Source of the DNA: Lumbricus terrestris
Lineage: Eukaryota; Annelida; Clitellata; Crassiclitellata; Lumbricidae
Length of the DNA stretch: 64,000 bases
Direction of reading: 5' to 3'
Assembly (NCBI GenBank): GCA_949752735.1
Contig: OX457043.1
Location: 4,440,367-4,504,366, forward strand
Below the pieces are notes generated by a model that was not told the DNA's origin, made no database searches, and worked only from the letters and a program-made list of their open reading frames with translations. A program made the translations under genes and the position numbers. Positions 56,386 to 64,000 of the stretch are shown piece after piece (the stretch's first letter is position 1; every line of letters starts with the position of its first letter).

Positions 56386-57207
56386 ATGCAAGATAGGCGG
56401 GTAAATACTTGATTACATTCTGATCAATTACCTAATCGGTTAGGCAAAGAGCCAATTCTTCTAATCAGTAATCTGTATAATTATGATGCTAATTCCAATT
56501 GTGAATAAGAAATTTAACTACACTTCCAATAGATCAACTTTTCTGTATGTGCTTCTCACAATGACCGCAAGTGATAGAAGCCAACCTGAATTTGATAAGA
56601 AAGTTCTTTAATGATATTGAGACAAAAGCGGTAACATATTATGCTAAAAAGATTTTTTTCGTTACTTGGTGTCACTCTAACTTTAAGCAAAACAATGCGC
56701 TAATGCCCAATGGTTATCGTAATGGAACGGAAGTCTTGGAAGGAAGAGACAAATGACGGAAGCGTTAAGGTTGCTCCAAAGATAATGAACGATGAATTGA
56801 AGTCAGCTTACGCATCATCAAACTTCGACTGTCATATAAAGATGAAGTTCAAGTTGACCAAATATTTATGGGAAACCCCAGTGCGCTTCAGCAAATTCTA
56901 AAATGCTAACTAACTAGCTGCTGCTAATAGTTCCCATGAAGAAGCGCTAAATAAATTCTCGAATGCATGAATATACAGCATTTTTCTAAATACAATTTTA
57001 ATTGACCAGCAATTAAAATAGCCTCGCTCGTCTCTGAAATTCAGCATGAGATGTTCTCATGTTCGTAGTTTCTTTGGCAAAAGCATAAACTTCGGCTAAT
57101 AACGACGCAATAGAATTTACTAATTACATTAACATTACTATTCTTGAAAATATCGAATATGTGTTGCGAAAAAGCAAGGCAAATATACTGCTAATTACTT
57201 GTCAATA
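56386..57207. other. Intron, nothing recognised
   Basis: AT-rich sequence without a matching exon or repeat, apart from a weak LINE-tail-like GAAGCGCTAAATAAATTC near 56940. Confidence 0.45.
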
Positions 57208-57597
57208 CACTGCAAATTCAAGGTCAATATCCTGTTAAATGAACCCGTTAACACTGCAAATTCAAGGCCAATATCCTGTTAAATAAACCCGTTAACACTG
57301 CAAATTCAAGGCCAATATCCTGTTAAATGAACCCGTTAACACTGCAGATGCAAGGCCATTATCCTGCTAAGTGAACCCATTAACACTGCAAATTCAAGGC
57401 CAATATCCTGCTAAATGAACCCGCTAACACTGCAAATTCAACGCCAATATCCTGAAATGAAACCATCAACACTGCAAATGCAAGGCCAATATCCTGTTAA
57501 ATGAACCCATTAACAATGCAGATGCAATGCAAATACCCTGTTAAATGCACCCGCTAACACTGCAAATGCAAGGCCAATATCCTACCAAAAAACCTTA
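57208..57597. repeat. 44-bp minisatellite, about 9 copies
   Basis: Units begin CACTGCAAATTCAAGGCCAA and continue TATCCTGTTAAATGAACCC. Spacing is 44 bp for most copies (57208, 57252, ...); one copy is slightly shorter, and the last is cut short. It ends about 90 bp from the donor side of exon 4. Confidence 0.95.
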
Positions 57598-57685
57598 ACA
57601 ATGTCAAGATTATTCTTAGTCTGCTAAACATTAACTTTAATTGAACATCTCATTGTTGGATAATGTCTTTTCGCTGGATGCTCAC

Positions 57686-57777
57686 CATTGACCGCATGCC
57701 ACCGATAGAGTTTCTCCTGGCAAGTAATATTTGCCGTTGTAAGAGCAAGGACACTGGTCTGGATCAATGCATCGGCC
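57686..57777 (-). CDS. Exon 4: TIL domain, second half
   Basis: 92 nt, phase 0 to 2; acceptor GTTGCAACTTTCAG, donor GTGAGC. Encodes GRCIDPDQCPCSYNGKYYL, PGETLSVACGQ and two bases of a Cys codon. C.....CPC......PG....A.C is the C-terminal half of a TIL domain. The Cys codon is completed in exon 5, giving CGQCVCISRQWNC. Confidence 0.9.
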
Positions 57778-58214
57778 CTGAAAGTTGCAATTTTATCATA
57801 ATTATTTATTTTACCCAAGACAAAATAAGAATAGTCTCGGAGCGCCAGTCGGACGTCATGGCTTGAAAGCGTGTGTCCGATTAGAGATGAAGATAGCTTG
57901 GAATGAGAGTCTGGAGAAGGAGAGTGCTTGCAGCTGAAGTTAGTGTCTCCAGTATTCCGTAATCTCGGCTGGAGAGGGGTTGAGAGGGCGTGAGAAGAAT
58001 GGTCGACGAGGTTGTTAGCATCCGCTTACGTCTGGATGAAAGATAAAACTGACCGGGGGGGACCCGGGACGGCGGGGAGGCTAGTGTTTCTGCAGGCAGC
58101 TGACTAATGATAAGCTGATTAAACGAAAATTGATTGATTGAATAGATCCAGGGCAGGGTGAAGGCCTAGGCCCGTGACGATGAACGGGGCCATCAGATGA
58201 ACGTGCTTTAAACT

Positions 58215-58470
58215 TTGCCCAGCAAATGCCAATATTATCCTTACCAATATTGCTATGGCTCAGTCTCGATCTTTTGTCTCAATTGGTCCTTCTCTCTGGA
58301 ATTGTCTTTCTCCTTCTGTTCGCTCAACGCTTCTGTCTGTAAGTCTCTCCTCTGCTCTGTCTCTTCTCAAAACCTGCTTATTCTCGAGGGGGCCTTGCGC
58401 ACTGGGAGCGCCTCTGAACGGTTCACCCTACTAGAGGCGCTTTATAAATGTTTAAATACAATGCAATACC
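58215..58470 (+). mobile_element. LINE 3' end
   Basis: Encodes AQSRSFVSIGPSLWNCLSP and SLLKTCLFSRG, then GCGCCTCTGAACGG and AGAGGCGCTTTATAAATG with a CAATA-like tail. A third subfamily of the CR1/L2-like ends. Confidence 0.8.
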
Positions 58471-59375
58471 CTTTGATTGTCTTCTATGCATGTTGTGTTT
58501 GCGGTAATCACAAACTTATTTCAAACGTAAACAGTTACGCTCCGCCTTGAAGAATCAGTAAGTCGCCATGGCAACGTAAACGTCACAGACCACAAATTTT
58601 AAACAGGATGGCGATAATTATATTTCAATGGTTTGATGATCGTTCATGATGAAAAATAATTTTTATCAAATCGAATTGAATAGAAACCTGTGCAGATCCT
58701 CTATAATGGATGAAGTTTTCATTGCCACGAGGTCTGAATAAAGCAAAATCTCTATAAATCCAGCTTTGGTGTGGATTCAAAACGGAGAATTAGTAGAAAT
58801 TGCGCCAAGTTCAACAAAATTGAGTTACACGGTCAACTGATGACGTCATTATTATTATCAATATTCTTATAATTATTACCATAGTATTAATGCTATTATT
58901 TAGTTCTATTATGATGACACTTATAATTGCGGCCTTCAAAAAAAGTAAATGTCCGAATAAGAAGTCACGCAACGCTATTATACTGCCACCAGAAATTATG
59001 TAGACTATTATTCCGTAAAATAAATCTTTTTTAAAAAATCCGCAATAGGAATGATAGGCTACCCTAAAAAAACGCGGAGCAAACCAACTTAGGCTACCTC
59101 GTTCATCTCTAAAAAAAACATTGACCCAGTTAATTGGTGTTCCGTCAGGTACTGCGAACTTACGACCAATCAGTAGAATCACTCTCGATTCAAATTTCCG
59201 CTCCCTGGTGACAATAATTATGATGTTTGGGAATGCTCGAAATTCACAAACGGTGTGTCGTCATGAGTAAAATCGAACCGATCGATCCAGCTTAAAAATT
59301 AATTATCGTATTCAAAAAATGATCCGCCCTGCAATCAACGCTGTCCACCTTAACACCAGATTGTCCATCCTCGTT
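58471..59375. other. Intron, nothing recognised
   Basis: AT-rich sequence. No exon, RNA gene or repeat with terminal structure was recognised. A minus-strand open frame at 58811-59182 has no recognisable features. Confidence 0.45.
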
Positions 59376-59379
59376 TTGT

Positions 59380-59460
59380 CTCAATCAATCAATCACTCAG
59401 AATTTGTATAGCGCCCCGAGGATTCTACCTAAAGGCGGTCCCGGCCAAGTCTTTCTTGTC
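59380..59460 (-). mobile_element. LINE 3' tail, minus strand
   Basis: ATCAATCAATCAATCACTC followed by TTTGTATAGCGCCCCGAGG and GGCGGTCCCGGCCAAGTC: reversed LINE tail with an AATC repeat, similar to the subfamily at 46735-46872. Confidence 0.65.
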
Positions 59461-59879
59461 ACCGAAACGGTCTCAACGGCCAATTCAGCCGTATCCCAAC
59501 ACAGCATCACAAACTCTGGGTTCTTGCACCCGCATTGCCAATCGCCCAACATCACCAGAATAAGTCTGCTCCATATATTGCCACTCAGGATTCCCACTCA
59601 AGGCTCCAAGATGCTCTGACACTAGCAACCATACCCCCTTCTGACTGACTTAAACTAGACGCAAAGTTCGTGGATAGGCTGGCCCAGACTCTATACTGGC
59701 GCTTTAGAATTTGGAGTCTACGATAACGATTATCGTACACTTAATGTGGCCAGCATTAGTCTATGCCTTCAAGTAGGGCGCGAAACATCTGCTGACAGAC
59801 ATTAGAACGGAGCACTGGTACACAGATAAGATCAGAAACAGAGTGACGTCATAGTTTGCCAATGTGCACGGTGAGAATG

Positions 59880-60160
59880 GACAACAAAAGATTACCGAAG
59901 ATTATCGAAGGCGAAAGCATCGCATTGTCACATCGAGGGAACAGGGAGACGAGGAAAAGGCAATAAAAGACATGGATGGAAAACGAGGAAACACGATTTT
60001 CAGAACCGCGGCATGGACGTGAGAATGGCGCTGGAAAAACTCAAAAGACGGAAGAAACGAAATATCTTGCACCCAGCTCGCCCTGTGACTTTTAATCCCA
60101 TCCTCCCCTACGTGGAAGAGGAGGAAGTAGACGTGGAGGAGGAAGAAGAAGAAGATCACA
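59880..60160 (+). mobile_element. Probable LINE C-terminal fragment
   Basis: In changing frames the plus strand encodes LSHRGNRETRKRQ, TWMENEETRF and HPARPVTFNPILPY before an AGGAGGAAG tail. The layout (short conserved end, purine tail) resembles other truncated LINEs here, but no catalytic motif is left. It ends near exon 3. Confidence 0.45.
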
Positions 60161-60185
60161 ATGGATTCTCGCTCTACAAACTTAC

Positions 60186-60381
60186 AAAATGATCGGCAAC
60201 TCGCGGGCTTCTGCATCCGCACTGCTCCGTCTGCACTTCACTGCTGTCGCACCTCATGCCGTAGTTGGCGCAGGAGCTGTTGCATTTTGATTGGGACAGC
60301 AGGTAGTCTTGGGTCGCGGGGCACTTGAAGTCAGTCGTGCAGTTTTTCTTTCCACAAGCCCAAACACCGTTGACGCACGTG
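60186..60381 (-). CDS. Exon 3: E-like segment plus TIL domain, first half
   Basis: 196 nt, phase 2 to 0; acceptor GATCAATGTTACAG, donor GTAAGT. Encodes TCVNGVWACGKKNCTTDF, KCPATQDYLLSQSKCNSSC, NYGMRCDSSEVQTEQCGC and SPRVADHF. TC.NG.W.C is the conserved start of the segment after a TIL domain, as in exons 5 and 11; the rest starts a new TIL domain that continues in exon 4. There is no VWD between this TIL and the previous one, so two TIL modules are adjacent. Confidence 0.9.
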
Positions 60382-60474
60382 CTGTAACATTGATCAGATC
60401 AACCATGTTAATTCCTTATTACGGCCAAGCAGATAGGTGCATTAGTAATAGTGGCAGTATGAGTAGTATTAGTA

Positions 60475-60570
60475 CATTCATTCATTTCGAGAATTTATAT
60501 AGCGCCTCTTCAAGAAACCTACTCAGAGGCGCTCCCGGCCCAGCCACATCTAAAAAATAGGATTTGAGAT
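60475..60570 (-). mobile_element. LINE 3' tail, minus strand
   Basis: CATTCATTCATTTCGAG, TTATATAGCGCCTCTTCAAG and CTACTCAGAGGCGCTCCC: reversed end of the GAAT-tailed family, close in sequence to the copies in the 4.7-kb modules. Confidence 0.83.
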
Positions 60571-60711
60571 ACTTAAAAAATGCAGGGGAGTGATACTACC
60601 ATTACTACTACTATTACTACTAGTACTAGCAGCAGTAGTAAGGGTAATAGTAGTGGTAGTTGTAGTAACTAGTAGCAGTAAGAGTAGCAGTTTCTTTGTA
60701 TGTGCACTTGT

Positions 60712-60912
60712 GATAGCGACCCTTCAGGCGATCTACTCAGAGGCGCTTCCGGCTACAGAGCAGACAATGCATCGGAGTTTCACGCCAAGGCGCTGAGCAA
60801 TTGCGAGTGAAGGACTTGCCCAAGGTCCCAACGCGGCGACTTGAGGTGGATTCGAACCTGCAACCCTTCGTCTACAGCGCAACGAGCCTACTCACTACAC
60901 CACAGCCCCCAC
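60712..60912 (-). mobile_element. tRNA-derived SINE with LINE-like tail
   Basis: Minus strand: A box TGGTGTAGTGAG (about 60890-60903), B box GGTTCGAATCC (60848-60858), body with CTTGGGCAAGTCC and end CGCCTGAAGGGTCGCTAT. Same family as the SINE at 30680-30867. Confidence 0.82.
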
Positions 60913-61389
60913 AGCGATCACTGAATTGATCACCAACAGCTTACAAATAAGAAATCCGGTTTGCACGGATAGCTGCAAAAGCGAGAACTCAAAATGAACC
61001 ATATCAGATGTATACACTAAGCAGTATCGCACAAATGCAACGCAATGTGTGCGCCGTATCTACCTAAAAAACACAGTAGCACAATTCTGTAAACCGATAG
61101 GCTCGTCGGCTATGAATGCATTACAATGATTACATTACAAAGAATGAACCGTAATCAAGGACTTTAAATACTCTTGAATAAGCTGGTGCCCTGCGTCTGA
61201 CTTTCGAGTGGCAACCCTTCTTTTGGTGGTTCTGGTGGTCAATCGCTGAGCAATTGAGAACGTGCATTATTCCACAGGCAAACATACATTCGCATACACG
61301 CCCACATTCTTCTTTCTCTAGGGTTTCTGTACTGACAGCTCCTCAGAAGAGTTAATAATTTGTCAGATATGATATGATACCATATTAAT

Positions 61390-61680
61390 TGCTTCTATGC
61401 GCAAGCCTCTCTCTGCGACATCTGTTCACGCTATTTTGACATCTCTTTGTCCCCGTGCTCGGTGTGCGTTGGCTCAGAGCCGAGCATTTGCTGTGATTGG
61501 TCCCTCCCCATGAAATTGCCTTCCATCTCTCTTGCGGGCTAAGCTCATCTCTGGGTACTTCCACGCCTCATCTCGCTCTCTCAATACGTTTCTTTCCACA
61601 TAGAGCTTCCGTGCTGAAAGCGCCTCTGAATAGTATAAGCTACAAGAGGCGCTCTTCAAATATTAGATCCGATACGACAA
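61390..61680 (+). mobile_element. LINE 3' end
   Basis: Encodes ALAQSRAFAVIGPSP, a stop, NCLPSLLRAKLISG, then GCGCCTCTGAATAG and AGAGGCGCTCTTCAAAT. The WN of the usual GPSLWN motif is replaced by a stop codon. A GATAT repeat precedes it at 61365-61382. Confidence 0.78.
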
Positions 61681-61824
61681 GAACTCCGCCACTGGTTGTT
61701 CTCTGCCAGTGCCAGTCCCAAGCCTGGATAAAATAGGAGGGCGGCACTATTCATCTTTGATATGGCAGTGTCGTTAAACATGTAACAAGACAAGGCAGTC
61801 ATTCGATTGGACGAGAATACGAAC

Positions 61825-62080
61825 CAGTTGCGGCAGTCTTGTCGGACAGTCGCCCCAGGAACTTGTGTCTGGCCACGATTGTCAATGCAAGGACACGAGG
61901 ATTTTGGAACGCAATGTCCGTCGTCATTCAAGACAAGATCTCTAGGACAGGCGCAGTCAGCCTCACAGTGGGCGTTATACTTGTCGATAGACATCGTGCT
62001 TAGGTCGCGACATGTCTTGAAGACAGAAGGACACGATTGGTAGGTGAGGCCAAACTGGCCTGATCTATTGCACGAGTATT
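61825..62080 (-). CDS. Exon 2: TIL domain
   Basis: 256 nt, phase 1 to 2; acceptor AATCTTTTGTTCTGTAG, donor GTTCGT. Encodes YSCNRSGQFGLTYQSCPSV, CRDLSTMSIDKYNAHCEAD, CACPRDLVLNDDGHCVPKS and SCPCIDNRGQTQVPGATV, ending DCRN plus two bases of Cys. It holds the whole TIL Cys pattern (C...G..Y..C, C..DC.CP....N..G.C, CPC). The donor GTTCGT is weak, but the next exon completes the expected TC.NG.W.C motif. Confidence 0.88.
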
Positions 62081-62089
62081 CTACAGAAC

Positions 62090-63090
62090 AAAAGATTATA
62101 AATTAGTCGGAAATTTCAATCAAGTGCACTATTATATTATGTTCGTTTTCATTATAAATCAAACGCATGGAAGACACACCGTACCCAAACACAGAGCGCT
62201 ATTGATGACATCGAGAAAGAAAGTTCGCAAAATACATTATAGTGGTATGTAGGCTCATGATAAGAGACAAATTCGTTTACATAGGGGCCTGTAATACTCT
62301 TGATATGAAATTCGTATTATCTTTTAGTTAGTGGAAGTCTGAGATCATGAACGTGAGGGCAAAGGTTATAATGTCGCTGAATTGTAGGTGGAAACAGGCG
62401 ATGTACATGTTGCCTAATACATGGGTATCATTCCACACAACGGCCTGGAGGTGGCTGTTCGACGCAACACAGACTCGTTCCTCGAACCGTTGGGGCACCA
62501 CTCACAGGTAGCCCATCATGATATTAGCCAATAATCTCGTGTGTGCTTCCGACTTCAGTGAGGCAGAGTAGCCAAATGTGTGGTTCAGGTCCGGCGTGTT
62601 GAAAATGCCCGCTTAATATAGCGCTTACAAAGGTAGGCCTATGTTACGGCGGTACCTACCAGGTGTTTCGTGGTAAGTAAAACAAAGGTTCCGTGTGAAA
62701 ACTGGACCGAAGTGATGTTTGAAGGTATATGAACATTATAACTCATGTTCCAAGAGGATCAAGGTTCCTAGCATTATATCACACTCCGTGTTAACCAGTA
62801 TAGCGCTGTTATGCATAAGGCACCAGGGTACCAACCTATGGTTTCGGGTGAACTCGTAGTTAAAGTCGTAGCCATATGAAGATGACGGGTTGCAAACATG
62901 GTTATTTCATCCGACTTTAAGTAGCATTCCGGTAATTGCACATGCATTACATTGTAAGAAGCGACTGCATTTAATTATACAACATAAAATCCATTTCAAG
63001 AGCAGATTAAACACAATAAAACTAAAGACACTGCGATAATAATTTCATCCTCAGGAACAGCCGGCAAGTGCAAAGCTGCAATACGTACGG
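62090..63090. other. Intron, nothing recognised
   Basis: No exon fitting between C8 exon 1 and TIL exon 2 and no recognisable repeat; phases of the flanking exons already match. Confidence 0.5.
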
Positions 63091-63097
63091 ACATCAC

Positions 63098-63344
63098 GAA
63101 GGCAGAGGTCCTGCACAGCGGGAAGTGACAACCAACTGGAATTGACTCGCTGTGCGTCGCTGCTACACAACTTATCTAAGTCGGCGAATGCGCAGCAAGT
63201 CATCATTTCATCGTCCATTCCGCAAACATCCTGCTTACAGTTCTCGTACCGGGAAAGCAGCTGGTCCGCTGGAAGTGTACAATTCGGGTACATCGACGAG
63301 AAATCACTCATCATTAGATTACAGCTCACTGTCAGTCGCGACGC
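63098..63344 (-). CDS. Exon 1 (first visible): C8 domain
   Basis: 247 nt, phase 0 to 1; acceptor GTTTTCATATTTTAG, donor GTGATG. Encodes ASRLTVSCNLMMSDFSSMY, NCTLPADQLLSRYENCKQD, VCGMDDEMMTCCAFADLDK and LCSSDAQRVNSSWLSLPAV. The spacing C..........C..........C...C resembles C8, but the CC pair replaces the usual C.C, so it is a diverged member. It should follow a VWD domain that lies beyond the right edge. GTGATG is chosen as donor because it gives the phase needed for exon 2. Confidence 0.82.
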
Positions 63345-63473
63345 CTAAAATATGAAAACACGCGAGGTATTTGAAATATAGCATAGCGGTTCCTGTTTCC
63401 GATCAGTTCACTCTGACCATTTTCGATTCTGTACAACAGGATTCGAAGTGTCTGTGCTCCTATAGCAAATTAA

Positions 63474-64000
63474 TGTAATGTAATGTAATTAGGAATTTCT
63501 ATAGCGCCGCTCACAACCAAGGCCATTCAGTAGCGCTCCCAGTGCGATAACCCCTAGAGAAAAAATAGGTCTTAAGAAGAGAGAGAGATGTAGATAACGA
63601 TCCTGAAAGTAGAGTCCCACGCAGAGTGGAGGGAAGAGAATTCCACAAGGAGGGCCCAATGATGGTGAAGGAACGAGTTTGAGCAATAGTGGTCCTAGCT
63701 CGTGGAACAAACAAGTCAGCCCTGTCCAGAGAACGGAGAGGTCGATGAGAAGATGCTGATAGAGGAGAACGAATGAGATCACTGAGATACATCGGTGCAA
63801 GACCCAGTTTGGATTTAAGTACCAGAGAAAGGACCTTATATTGTATGCGGGCAGAGAGAGGAAGCCAGTGTAGTTGGTTAATCATAAACGATGATATATG
63901 GGAGTACTTAGGAAGGCGCGCAATTAATCGAGCAGCAGCATTAAGGACAGATTGAATGGGAGATAGGCGGACCTTTGGAAGACCAATAAGAAGGGAGTTA
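63474..64000 (-). mobile_element. LINE, RT C-terminal region, runs off the right edge
   Basis: Minus-strand copy of the family at 47789-48652: an ATTAC repeat, the reversed GAGCGGCGCTATAGAAATTC, then frames with SLWNSLPSTLRGTLLS, FVPRARTTIAQTRSF, HWLPLSARIQYKVLSLV and ARLIARLP. A frameshift near 63560 separates the last residues. It continues beyond the window. Confidence 0.9.

Overview
The window is animal nuclear DNA: intron-rich, AT-rich and dense with degraded retrotransposons, MITEs, microsatellites and tandem arrays. No bacterial, organellar or viral gene was recognised. The domains of the one clear gene, the frequent short string TAGGCCTA and the LINE/SINE types suggest a marine invertebrate, perhaps an echinoderm or another invertebrate deuterostome. 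That taxonomic call is an inference and is weak.

The backbone is one minus-strand gene that enters from the right edge (first visible exon ends at 63344) and is still in frame at 1378. I traced 27 exons (about 5.5 kb of coding sequence) from AG/GT boundaries, and intron phases match at every one of the 26 junctions. In transcript order they encode: the end of one C8 domain with its TIL and E-like segments (63.3-57.7 kb); a complete VWD domain (55.3-53.4 kb); C8 (49.7-47.3 kb); TIL (44.5-42.0 kb); an E-like segment fused to an LDL-receptor class A (LDLa) repeat (39.2 kb); three more LDLa repeats (37.6, 36.7, 35.2 kb); a cysteine-bounded beta-sandwich-like domain in two exons (32.7-31.0 kb); a Ser/Thr/Pro-rich mucin exon (25.7 kb); three copies of a two-exon galactose-binding-like (F5/8C-like) domain plus a mucin exon; and a last long mucin exon (1.7-1.4 kb). 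VWD-C8-TIL followed by LDLa and an F5/8C-like domain is the order seen in SCO-spondin; the mucin exons make this a SCO-spondin/mucin-like hybrid. It is presumably a secreted, disulfide-linked, heavily O-glycosylated extracellular protein.

The most striking region is 8.6-24.8 kb. A module of about 4.74 kb, carrying the two-exon domain, a mucin exon and introns, is repeated in tandem (A 8634-13382, B 13383-18115, C 18116-22850, D from 22851 into a gap) with very few differences. Its coding block begins and ends in intron phase 1, so copies can be gained or lost without breaking the frame. A 200-N gap (24760-24959) lies inside the array, so the true copy number is unknown.

A second, noncoding tandem array (about 3.1-8.6 kb, period 1495 bp) carries a foldback transposon nested with a LINE 3' end; its last unit keeps the empty LINE site. 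The 1.5-kb and 4.7-kb arrays share a sequence block.

The remainder is introns filled with mobile DNA: three hAT-type elements with exact 8-bp target duplications (78-242, 27430-28284, 51262-52595), tRNA-derived SINEs (one split by a MITE), many 5'-truncated LINE ends whose 3' tail is shared with one SINE family, large CATA/TATG and AGT microsatellites, and several minisatellites.
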